In this document: in pieces, positions 1 to 12,800 of the stretch
Numbering within the stretch: position 1 is the first letter of the stretch
How the letters are laid out: each line of letters opens with the position of its first letter
Assembly: GCF_901709675.1 (NCBI RefSeq)
Contig: NC_051106.1
Location: 4,846,001 to 4,910,000, forward strand
DNA length: 64,000 nucleotides
Direction of reading: 5' to 3'
From: Syngnathus acus
Lineage: Eukaryota; Chordata; Actinopteri; Syngnathiformes; Syngnathidae
Translations under genes and position numbers: made by a program
Notes under the pieces: generated by a model
Databases searched by the model: none
Told to the model about the DNA's origin: nothing
What the model saw: only the letters and a program-made list of their open reading frames with translations

Positions 1-781
1 ATATTGCTATGATGTCCGCTAGCCAGAGGCTGAGCTGCACTGTATTTGTTTACAGAGTCGTTCTACCATATGTGGAAATTTAGTACTGTTTGGAAAGAAT
101 ATGAGTGCAAATACATTTTTTATTAGCCGTCCGCAACCACTCAAATTAGATCCGTGTTGAAAATCACTGCACTAAACAAAATTTCCCTAAGGGGATTATA
201 AAAGTATATCATTAGAAACTGTCAAGAAGTCGTTCTCGCCTTCCACACCAAGTCGAGAGTTATTGCTCGCTCTGAAAAACAATTTAGATCATACTTTGCC
301 ACAGACTCTTAAAATGACAAAAGAAATATTATTTTATAATGATTTGCTGAAAACTCTCGCCTGAGTTACTGCTTTTATTCACTGGAAACTGTTACTTCAG
401 TATTTTATGGTGTGAATGTCCTGTAGGATCTACTTCAGGCTACTCATTGCTCTGAATTCTATCAGGAGTAGTCTGTTCAATATCCCCCCGAGGACCACAT
501 GAGGAGCCGGCTCTAAAAATAGCTCACCAGTGAGATGCATCTATTTTTGTGTGTGTTGCTATTCTAAAATAAAATCCCATTGAGTTGCATCTAACTTTTT
601 TGTTGCTCTTATTTTTTTTTTTCAATGACACTTTGAGTGGTATAATAAAAAATGGTTTTATTCACTTGGAAGATTTACTGTTGGATTATATGTAGCATAT
701 TTTTCATCGTCTCCTAAGAGAGAATATCAAATAGTTGCGATACAATGTCACAGTTATGTAATCGTCCTTTTTTCATTAAAG

Positions 782-873
782 GCTTGGTGTGTCAGAACCC
801 CCTGATGAGGAAGCCGCGCTCTGAGCGAGTCGTCCTGGAGCCCAGCCTCAAGCAGTCAGCCCAAAGAACACAG
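782..873 (+). CDS. ttll5: ttll5 exon a (first in window)
   Basis: Acceptor is TTCATTAAAG, donor CAG|GTACCG. The exon begins with the last two bases of a codon and ends at a codon boundary. It encodes a basic linker ([18 protein letters not shown]...). Weak polypyrimidine tract, but the phase fits the next exon. Confidence 0.75.
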
Positions 874-3800
874 GTACCGAGCCACATTTCAGACGAGTCC
901 ACTGACTCATACTCCCACTTTCGCCAGTCATGTCAAGCACTGCAAGCAGTTTATTCCCGTGAGTGCTTAGACACACAGTAACGGTTTCATGGTGCCATGA
1001 TGAAATGCCAAGGTCAGGGTTGTTGCTGATGTCCTTCCATAGCTGACTTCGTCCACCTGTTGCCTCCTAGCAGGCTTTTACAGCCTCTTGACATTTTCTT
1101 TTCCTTCCCCCATCCATATTAATACCCTTTCACTTCTATCCCTTTGCAATTCCCTGATGTTTCCTGCATTACCGGTAAGAAATTGCTTTTGCTTTTTTCC
1201 TGATTGGATTCTATTTCTTTTACGGTTATTCACCGTGACGGGCAAATGGCCTGCGTGGCTTTCTAATGCAGTATTTTAGGAGATTTCTCATTACATTAGC
1301 AAAGTGGCCGACATAAGTCTATGTTTGAAATACAGCAATGCATCACTTGGGTAAAAAGCTCTGAACTTTTCTTTATAGACTCAAACCCAAAAGCCTGATT
1401 GTAAATCAGACTTGTCATAGTTGAAGAACTCGAATCGCCTTGAGAGAACCTGTCGTCTTCCTTTACTTTGACTGGGGCAACAGTTGAGCCTTTTATTGAG
1501 CGCTTAGGCCTTTTCACTTCTTGGCAGCCTTTGGATCACGTCAGATCAATTAAAAGTAATCCTGTTGATATTTAGATGACATTCTCTGAATGCAATCCTT
1601 TGGGGCGCTGTTCCGCTTTTCTAATCTCAACTGCTTGCCAAAGCTGTCAATCACTACATGGAAAGAAAAAATTGGATAATAAATTAAAATAAAATAATAA
1701 ATTAAATAAAAATAATTAAAATAAATAAAAATATTCATTTTAATGTACAATAAAGCACAATTAATATTTTAACTTTTTTTGTAGTGGCAGAGGCCCCCAG
1801 TCGTCAGTCCCAGTGAACCAGTGGATTTTAAAAACAAACCAGAAGAAGACAGCATTCTGGACTTGACTGCTGAGCAGGTACAGTCTCGCTATGTGCCGTG
1901 TGTGTGTCACGCTTTTGTTCAGGCAGCATTTTCGGAAGACCTGCACGTCTTAAAACATATGTTTTGTTTCGTTTCACTGTGGTAGATCAAAGTGTTGAGG
2001 AGGACAAGGGAGGAGTATGAAAGGAGAGGAGGCTTCATTCGAATATTCCCCACTGAAGACACATGGGCGCTCTACGGGTAAGCTGAGCCAAGATGGGGGA
2101 GGAAAAAAAAAAAGCATGATTATTTATAATTCCAAAATCCCCATCTGTCCATTATGTTACTCATTATTATACTTTGCTCAGATTAGTAGGCTCGAATGAC
2201 TCCTTTAAAGTAGACGGTGCAAAATATTTAAAAAGGTATCCACCCCTCCCAAGTCACTGCTTTATGTTAAAATACCATCAAAGCCTTTATTAGAAGAGGA
2301 AATCCATTTTTAGACGAACATTTCATACTCCCATATGAGGATTTGCTACTTGATTAAATACATGGCCATTTTGCAGCATGTATTTTGCGCCATCTGCTTC
2401 CATCCTTCCAAGTTATTTGCCCCTAATAACAAAATTGAAGCTTTTTATGTTTGTTCTTATTATCTCCCCTTTCTCAGTGGATATCTGGAGTGCAAGACAT
2501 CATTGAACTCAATGTTGGCAAACAGACTTTTCCATGGAAGGTAAGCATTTCCATTGTGGTCAGGATCAGGGGGCTGGATCTCTCTTTTAGTTTATGGAAG
2601 CAGTTGGATTCCAGCATGGGGTTTGTTTTGTCTTTGACTTGGGTAGGTGAGAGGAACAGCTGAGATGAGGATATACACTCAACTTTTCCAGTGTGCCCAC
2701 TGTCTATGTGGCATCGGTTAGGGGAAGAGCAAGGGAAAGACTCCAAAACAACATCTATTATTGTGTATTACAAAAATGCACAAATTTGTTTCAATTAACG
2801 ACGTTAGCTTATTGGCATTGTTTCGTGACATCTCATTGTCCCCCTTTTAGAGGTCGTTCAATGCTTGAATGCTTTAGTGACTGTTATTATTTAACATTTA
2901 TCCTTTCTCCTTTGGACCATCACTGTCAGTCATGTCAACATCTGGAAAAACCACTCCAACTTACTAATCCTTCTCAGAGTTTGCTCTGCAAGGTCTTTTT
3001 GGAAATGCTAATTTCCATATAAATCATTGGTATTGTTGTTGTCACCACGCTTGTGTTGACATGTCTTCTTCTGTCTCGAAGGAATGCGTGCGGGAATGCG
3101 CAGCTGCAGATGGACACACTTGATGGCTACCACGCCGTCCAGTACGAGAGGAAGCTGCCGTCTCTGGAGGCTCGTAAGAGGAGACGGCACCACCTGAGTC
3201 ATCGCTCTGCCGCTGGAAAGAAGAAATGGGGTAGGCCCGATGTATGCTGCTTCAGCTCGGCAAACTGCAGGCCCAAAGTGCACTTTTGGTTCCAATAAAA
3301 AACTCCCATGTGTCACACTAAGGTTAGCCAAATATGGCTCTGAATGAGTTGATGTCATTGCAGCAAAAACAAAAAGCCTATTTTGAGTGTACTCTGTGTA
3401 TGCGTGTGTATTTTCGCCCAAAAAAAGTTTGATGATGCAACTGACATATGTCTTCCCCTTGCAAATGCCGCATACCTCAGGGAAGGAATCCAAGGCCTCC
3501 CCGATGGAGAGCAGTAGCCCGGAGGGAGTGGACTGCGTACGGGAGGAAAGAGAAGAGATGAAACGTGTTCTCAAGCCAGTCTCACACAAAGTTTTGGTAG
3601 CAGAGCAAAGAAAACAAGTGGCTTCACCAGCGCGGAGCTCTCACAGCGACGCTCGGTCCAGCTCGCAGGCATCAACACGCAACAGCGGGCCCCATGTCAA
3701 ACTGCTTCACTTTCTCCAGCAGGGGTGGGACATCAGGTCAGTGTGTGTTCCAGGCGGTTGCTCACGCTCCTTCATCATGCTCCCTCGCTTTATTTTCTCA

Positions 3801-6800
3801 CGCAAACCTCCTTGCAAATTGACACGGAGGGCACGTTTGCTCCCGCCAACGGAGAGGAGCAGAAATTGGACTGTGTTTACCTGCAGGCTTATGTTTGGAT
3901 TGGGCAGGAAAAAGAACAGCGCTGGTGACACAGTAGAAGTCAAACAAATGTTTAGTTTTATGCCATTTTCTATTTCATTTTATGTTTCAACACTTAATAA
4001 TTTCATATTTGTCAAGTGTGGGAAAGCCGTTAGACGTTTTTGTGGTTATAAATAAATGTGACTTGACTGATGAGGATAAACGGTCCAGAAAATGAAGACT
4101 GAATATTTTAATTTTAAAATAACTCACTAAACCTAGCTGTCATGTTAATATGTTTCTATGATTTTAATTGGCCGCATGTTGGCACGGCGCCATTTGAGGT
4201 CCCATTATTTTTTTATTATTATTACACAATGGATTTAATCCTGTAGTTGGATGATTGACAAAATGCAATTTCTTTCCATTTCTTTCCTCTTCTCTCCAGT
4301 AAAGTGCAAGCCCGGATGACATTTTCATCTTACCTACAGCGGGTTCAACAAAGACTTTTGGCAGAGAGCAGGGTCGAAGGCATTCCGGCTTGGAAAGACA
4401 AGGACAATGACCAAATGGTACAACTATTCAAAAAATCTCTCTTAATGAACAGGCGTGCCATACATTACGCTAGATGGAACATTGTCTTCTATTGATGTAT
4501 CAACATTGTATGCCAGATTTCCCCTTATTATTACTCATCTGTACCATGGCTGTGGTTAAATTGAAGACATGGAGGAAAATTGGGCCTTATTGGAAAGTTA
4601 TGTTGCTGTGCTGGAATTATGGCATGTATCATCATTATCTTCATCAGCAGCAACCTCAGACCTTTTCGGAACATCTTTGTGATGTTCGGACGATTTGTAA
4701 AGATTTCCCTGACTGACTTGAGAGTGAAACCGTAATGTTGTATTCACACTTAGGACAGTCATAGATTCCAAATACTTGTGTGTTGCTTGTGCACAGGAGC
4801 TCGTGGTTCGCTTCCTGAGAAGGGCTGCCAGTAACTTCCAGCAAGACGTTAGGGTGGTTCTGCCCAGTCACCAGCTACCAGTCCAAGACCGCAGACGCAT
4901 CCTCTCCCAACAACTAGGAGAGTTTATACAATGTTACGAAAAGGTGCCTATTCCAAAAGTGTGGTTTTAACTCAACACAAGAGACATTGTGTGATTTTTT
5001 TGTTTTTTTTGTTCTGTTATGCTTCCTTATCTTCCCAGGAAACTGAGCACATGAAAAAACAGCAGAACAGTACAGAGGAGAAGTGTGTTGCCGCCAACGT
5101 GTTTCATGACTACATCACCACGGCGAGGTTAGTCAAATGGGAAGCAGCCTTCCACTGTTCGGAGGAGTGATCGCAATCTGCAAAACACATCTTTCTCCCC
5201 CCCCCCTTTTTTTTTTTTGAAACAGTGAAAGTGATCTGGAGGAAGTACTGACGTTTTACACGCAGAAAAATAAATCAGCCACCGTCTTTCTCGGTACAAA
5301 AGTCAGGCGTGTTAAAAAAACCTTTCATGAAATCCATGCCTCCGAAGAGCCAGGCAACTGTGAGACTTCCAAAAGTGAGTCCAATCCATGTTTTTTCATG
5401 CTTCTCTTACACTTGGTCTGGTTTATGTTTAATATTTTGTCATTCAAGCACAGTAAACAGGAATTTTGCTGTTTCAAGCTGTAAACCCCTCAAAATAAAG
5501 GAAAAACGATTGAGTCATCCAGGGTGAAGCCAGGGTCACTTTTCAAAGGAGTAGATCTCATTTGGAGAAAACAAATGTATGTCAGAGCCATGGAATGGCT
5601 TACTGGTGATAAAGGAGCTCTGGCTTCTTTCTTCTTTTGAACAGCTCTGCCTGTGTCCAAAGACGATTCCAACTTGTCAGAATCAACGCCCTCCGCAGGA
5701 AAAATCTGCGTTGACATAAACGGCAAGGCCAGCGAAAGTCAAGGCTCGGTTTGTTTGTCTGAAGGCCAGCTGACCGGATTTGGACATGCAAAAATCCATC
5801 CGCAAGTGCAACGCTGCTCGAACTTTCCCGTGACTTCAGACATGGGCCATATTCATCAACAGAGCTCCCCCATCACCTCTTCGTCCCGTCCTCGTTTTCC
5901 ACCGCTGCCGCTTCCCCCTCAGCCTCCATCCTATGCTCAATCCTTGGCAAAGTCTCAATCCCGTCAAAGTGATTCCCTCAGCGACTCTCCTGTTTACACC
6001 CCTTCCCCTGTGTCAACGGGGCAATCAACTCAGGTTCTCTGGAGGATCCCATCATCTACAGCGGTTCCGTCTCGCTCCAGATCATTTTCGTCCATCACCG
6101 GTGCGGTACACGTATACAACCAGAAACTCTCTCGACCAACATCTGCAGGAAAAGGTAAACCACTCGATATGCTTTTTGTCCACTTTCACATGTTCACGCA
6201 TTTCTTCTGTCTCTATCGCAGTGTCAAAAATGTCCAGTTCCAGTAAGTCAAACCCGGAGGGAGACTTCAGGGAGTTGGACTCTCTTACCGTCCAGGCCCG
6301 GTCCAACCAGCAGGCTTTCATCTCGGCCCTCCAGAAGCTGGCCGACAAACAGGTCACTTGCAGCACTGCCGGCTCCAGTCACATCAACCTTCTGACGCGA
6401 CATGTGAGTTCACTTGCACCTTTTTTTTTTTAAAACTAAGTGGTCCCACCTGGGGCGAGAAAAAGTTCAAATAAGAATGTTGCGTTCATAAACAAAGTTT
6501 CATGGAAGGGAAGACAAATGTGGCGGTGCTCTCTCTGTGAGGTCTTTTCTATTTCTCTTTGGTAATCTTTAATTCTTTCCTGACCCCCTGCTGACCGGCG
6601 TCATGTAGTTGCTCACTCTTCAAGCAGACCTGTCGGAGCCGGAGGGTCTGCAGCCGCGAGCGGCGCACCTTCCTCCCCCTCGGTTGCCTGTCGACTTTTT
6701 TGCGGGGGCGGCTTCTGGTTCAGGGTTTGAAAGTGGCTGAACGGAGCATCACGTCCCGCCTCTGTGTGAGGTCTCATTATCAGATGCACCATGGGGGAGT

Positions 6801-9800
6801 GATTTCTGTTGATACTCAACAAGCTGCTATTTTGCGGTAATTGATGCTTATAAATACAGGAATGTGACGAAGCGAGCTTTCGCATAAGCTTCCTCGCTAA
6901 CTTCTCCCACATTATCCTGGTCACTTGGTGCGTTAAGCCCGTCAGGCTTTTGCTCACACCACCTCTGGCTGCTCTTCCTCCTACTGCTTCACTGGATGTT
7001 TTCTGTCAGGAGTTCTTCGGATGACACAAGACCACACAAGCTGCGGTTAAGCTGCTTCAACATTATTCGGACTATCTAAAAGGTGTTTACTGTATTCCCT
7101 TTGAGAAGTGAGTCCAGGGCATGGCAGCAATTTGTTTTGCGTGTGCTTTTTTTTTTTATTTTTTAAGGCTGACATTATAAGTCATTAAATCACCAGCAGA
7201 AGCAAAAGAAGAACTTTGTAAACATAGCAAAAAATCCAGCTTGCATTGCGTAACCTCAATGATTACTCGCTCTCATGGAAGGTTTCACACAAAAAATATT
7301 CACCACACTTTTGCCCAACAATAGATAACTATGCTAATTAGATTGTTGGCAAACTTTCTTAAAATATTGGATGGGTAATCCTTGTGGAATAAGGCCCGCA
7401 ATGATCCTTCCTTTTTATCATGGGAGACAGAAAATACACTGTGTGTGTCCTTACCCTATAATGTCATCAAGTTACTCATGTAATTAACTCGACAAGCCGT
7501 CATGTTAAGTCTAGAGCGGCCGTAGTGGCAGAGCAATAATAAACTAGTCCAATTACTAGATGCAAAAGACCTCCGCGGTGATGTGACACATTGCTCGCTG
7601 TCGGGAAAAGCTGACATGTTTTTTTACGTCCTGTAAAACAGCATTGATGGAGTTGAGAATAGATTTGGACTCATGGAAGTCATGATAATTACTTTTTTGA
7701 GGTGTTGGGATATTCATTCTACATGGCCTGTTGTCAGATTTTTCCCAGCTCTTCTCTTCCTTCCACAGTTGAGCAGGCTAAACCTGGCGAGCCGGATGTT
7801 GAACGGAGAGAACGCCAAGATCCCGGCCTTGTCTGTCAACAACCAAGGATCCGTTGGTCTGGACCACTCCTCAACTGATCCTCTTCGAAACAAGACCTAG
7901 TAAGTCCAAAGAAATGCTCCAAACACTTATTTACTAAATATGGGCCTGCACATAAAATGAATGGCATACCTTACCAGTTTCTGCATTATAAAAAGACAGA
8001 TGGGAATATTCACCTGATTTATTCCTTGCTTTGATGCCCATTAAAAATTATTTGTCAATTTGCCCGTCGAGCTGGATGAACCCCCCCATCCGTTTTTCCC
8101 AGTCACTCTTATTTAATTTAAATTTTTAAATAGAACTACGTGTCTACCTATTGAATACAACTTGCAAAATCTATTTATAAAGTAGGAAAAACTTATCACA
8201 TGCTCATTGTAAGATTAAACAATGAATCTGTCTGTGCTTTGTGTTCAAACTTTCTTGCTTGTTCTTAGTTTTTGTTATTTTATTTAACCCAAATGTGTCT
8301 CCCAGGCCCAAAGCCTCTAAAGTGTTGCATTAGAGCGTTAAACTTTTTAAGAGCTTGCCTTTTTTTCACTCCACCGCGCCGGCGAGAAAAAGCATTCAAT
8401 GGAGCTGCTCAGGTATCAAATACTGTTCCCTTTCTCCAAATTCCTGTCCCGAGGACATTTTTGTGTGATTTACTTCAGACACTTGGAGCCCGCTTGAGCC
8501 CATGAGTATATTTGGTCACACTCAATAGCAGCTAAAATCTCCCTCAGTGGTCTTACATGGACTTGTAGATTGAAAAATGCCAGGATAATGATGGTAGAGT
8601 GGACACCGCCCTCTGGGCAGGCCACTTTGAATTGACACTTAATCCTTATGTGTTTTTGTCTCACTTTAATGCTGCTGGAGGATTACGTAAGGTGGGGGAA
8701 GTCAGCAGACTGCCCGCCCGCCCGCCTTCCATTTTCCTAAATAGTGACAGACAGACAGACAGACAGACAGAAGGTCATCATGTTCCACTGTTTCTTGAAT
8801 GGTGAACACATGATTTCATAATGCTCACTGTCTCATTGACTTGATCCTGTAAAGTAGTTGACCATTCATCAATTGAGTTTCGACCTCATCGTGTTGCTTT
8901 ATCCAGATTGTTTTTCCTGTCCAGCACTTCCTTAGTTTTGGACCTGTGAGGGAATTCCAAGAATGTTTGGCTTTTCCCTTTTAAAATGTTTTATTCACAC
9001 AAATCATGAATGAGTTTGTTTCTTTTTTTTTTTTTTTTTTTTACTATGGCCGATAGCATGATGTTGCGATGTCTGTGGATCCAGGCAAAAAAAACATTTT
9101 CTTTAGAAAGATGCCTTTACCTGCAAGCTATAATTCTTCTCAGAATGTTTCTCTAATATTATTTACTATGTCAAAGTTTAGAAATACATTTAAACGGCAC
9201 TAATATATGACAACCTATGCAGAGAACCTCTCTTGGGGGTTTTGAGGAGGTTCTTATTGTGTAGTGGTGGTCATCACATCTGCTTTACATGTCCCGGGTT
9301 TGATCCCCAGTCGAAGCAAACTACTCTAATGACATGACTCGGGGTCACGTGGCTGCCAGGCAATCAAGGAGATTGTTGTTTTGACTCTTGCCTTCCCTCT
9401 TAGACTGTTCAAAGTATCCTCGGGGAATATATTGAGTTCATTGGTTGGTCTTTGACCCAGATATAGTGCTTTTGTAAAAGGTCACTTCAAATGTCACCAC
9501 AGGTTGCTTGTCTACGGTGGCCTGCCACACAAAGCTCCGTTGTTGTCGAGTCCCCTTGGCCTCCTCCTGCTATGAATAGATCCAAACAAGCTTTAATCAG
9601 ATATTTGTCCAGATATTAGGATGATTTTGCCTCCCTGCCGCTCAGAATTTCCCCGAGTCCCCTCCCCCCTGCGCTCGACCCGGTCGTTTGTGCCAAACAT
9701 ACTGAAACCGTTAAGCGCACTGGCTCTTAAGGCAACCACAGGGGTGAATTATGATCTGGTCCAAAGAGCTGTTGTGGCTCTTTGAAGTACCGCTGCCAGG

Positions 9801-12800
9801 ATCCAGCAGGTATGCTGCATCAGCTTTCTCAACAGTGGCTGCTTCTTTAGGACGGATCGGCATCTGGCTTGGTAACAACACGGCTTGTCCCATTACAACC
9901 ACTTCAGGATTATTTCCGGCAAGTGTTTCACCTGGCACATGCTGGTTGACCTCTGTTCAGTGATCATAAATTTGATCCAATATTTCTAGCTTGAGCATAT
10001 TTGTATTTTGTGCATGTAACAAATATGGCTGCCCAGTAAGATGACAGTTGTATCAAATCAACAGTGGCTTGTAGTCAGTCGTCCCCTTGTGTAATGTTAA
10101 CACATTTCCTCGTCTCTGCTTGTATTAGCACCCTCGCCGCAGAAACAGACATCTAAACTATTGTTTTTTTGTGCACGCGGTATTTTTAGTCCGCCTGCTT
10201 TGTCACACTATTGTTTGACTCGGACGAATATTGTCGGGACATTCCGGAGAATTTTTTTATCAGCCAGTTTGCTAAACTAACAAACCCGACTAATAAAAAA
10301 AAAACTCTGTCTGCCATCAAAGAAGTTCAACGTTTTCACCAAAAGTTCCACAAAATTGGCTTGATGTCTTCCCTGCCTTTGAATTTAGAAGATGTTTTTA
10401 TTCGCGACTGATTAGAGCCAGATGTTGTAATAGGAGGGCGGGCGGTTTCATGCTATTCAGCGTGCCGTGTTACTACATGCATGTAGGGCCACACTTCAGG
10501 ATTGTTGTCAATAATAGTTTGTCTTTTAAATGAATAAAAGATGCGCTTTCTCAAACAAACCACCGCTCGTCCGGGCGGAACTTTGAGATGCCGTGGCACA
10601 ACGTCATCCCACATTGTCCTTTTTTTTTCCCACATTCGCACTGAGTTAGATTGATGCGGCACATGTGCTCGACTGACACTGCTGTATTGTTTGACCAGAA
10701 GTCATATCAGCATACTGTAAAGCTTAGTGAGCACAGCAGCGAGTCAGGCAGGAAGTCTTGGATATTTTGCAAGAGCTGTTCTTTTCACTCATTTGTTTTT
10801 CCCCCCTTTGGTTTTATCCTTGCATTTCAACAAAACAGCTAAAATTAGTCGTCGATAAATTGTCAGCCCATAGTGGAGTCAAATTGTGGCACTGCAGGTC
10901 TCTGTGGTCCAATCTAACTCATTAAAAAAAAAAAAAAAAAAAAAGACTGCTGTAAACAAAGAACGGGTTCTTGTTTTGTCCGCTGGCCTCTGACCTTGAA
11001 ATGTTCACAGACAAGCTTTTGTTTCCAGGAGTGAAAAAAAAAAACAAATTGACCTTCACGTGTTTGTTCACACGTTGTTGAAAAATAGGTCCTATTATGT
11101 GATCTGAGAAATGCTTGGGTGGGGGGTTGTTTTGTTTTCTTTTGGCTACACAAGGCCAGGAATATATTTCACAAGATAGCTATCATACATTGTTATTCCA
11201 AAATCAATGCAACTACTGTACTTGAATTTCTTTTTCTAAAGATACTGTGGCTATTGTGAAAGTGTGTTGGCCGGTGGAAAAATGAATTTGGGGGAATTCT
11301 CAATCACTTTTTTTTTTTCTTTTTCTCAATAAGACCCCTTTGGGATCTAATTTCCTCAACTGGGCTAGTTTCACTCTCTATTTTTGTCCAATCTTTCCTC
11401 ACTGCTCCCGATAGAGCTCTTTAGGGCATTATTTTTAGCAGGGGCCAGCCAGCCCAAAGTATTGCGGCACACCATACATACAGGCTGTTTTGTCTGTGAT
11501 GGATTAGGCTTTTCAAAATTGTCATAAAAAAACAGAATCACAATGCAAGCATGTGGTCGGCTCATTCAGGGAACTAGAACTTGATTTATATTTCAGGTCC
11601 TGCCTTATATGGTTTCCTACAAAATGGCAGCATAGAATTGTCCAAAATCTAAAAACAAATGATTCCATATTTTGGTGTATTTGACATCTATTTGTATTTT
11701 AAACTAGCATAATATTCTTTTCCCTTCCTTCTGTTATCTCGATAAAAACATTGGACATTACTGGTTAAACACAGAGGCCGAAAAGACAGTGATAAAGTGT
11801 TTTTTTTTTTTTTTTGGTGTTGATGTCATCGTGCATCCACATATGGTCCAGTGGGTTCCACAGATGAGGTAAAATGAAATTTCCTTAAATTAGTTCCATT
11901 GCTCCCGGAATCTTTGGGTCATAAGGGAGCAACTGATTCAATATAAGTGTGTCTGAGGATGCGGCCGGTCTCCTCTATTCTGCAATAGTGGTTAAAAAAA
12001 AAGAAATGAAGGCAGCTTAGTTCTAATAACAGATAATCCAGTTACAAACTCGTGGTGCTTGTCAAATGGTTTTCTTTCCAGGTTGTGGCTTTGTGACGTG
12101 AATGGAACGTGAAGTTCTGGGAGTACTGAAGCAAAAGGTTTCGCTTTGCTCTACGGGCTACCACAAGCTTTGCCCTCGACTTTGACTCCGATTTGTACAC
12201 TTATACCAATCTCTCTCATAGCCTGATATGAGCTGCTAGATCATTTTTTAGCTACATAATGGAAGGTTAAAATGTTTAAATAAGGTGAGGGAATCCTCTT
12301 AGGCCTCACCCTTGCATATTTTCTTTTTCAATGCAATTTATAGTGGAAACATTAAGAAAATGTAATCAGACGTTTGGTGAAATATTGAGATTGAAATTAA
12401 GTTTGAGATGAATTAATGACTTCTGTCTGAAACCTTTTTGCTTTCAAGTCACGGTCAGATGAATGGTGGAGAGGCTTCCAGTGACAGGCAGAGTCACAGC
12501 GGCTTCAGCTCCATGATGGTGACAAATCCTGAGCGGGGTTGCCATCCTGTGAGAAAAAAGAATCAGTTTGCCCCACAGCAACTGCAATCGCAAAGAGTTC
12601 CACCCCGACTATTCTTGGAGCAGAGCCATTGTGGACAGCAAGTACGTACAGTAAAGAACTCTTTATCGTAACCCCTTGCTATATTGATAGTGCATATGTA
12701 GTAATAGCAAAAAACTGCGTAACTGATACAAAAGAAATATTTTTAATTGACTTTATTAATAAATATAAACATACTAAAAATTAAATTCTAAATCATCTTA

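Larger units (their letters stand above)
7900..12448. other. ttll5 large intron
   Basis: A 4.5-kb intron between exons m and n. It contains a (GACA)n run, a tRNA-Val-like pseudogene and several poly-T/poly-A tracts (for example 9028-9052 and 10923-10944). No further exon could be recognised. Confidence 0.7.

Noticed and set aside
3008-3589. 193-codon open frame on the minus strand
   Set aside because: Antisense to ttll5 exons e and f; an effect of the coding strand's composition, with no domain or splice support.
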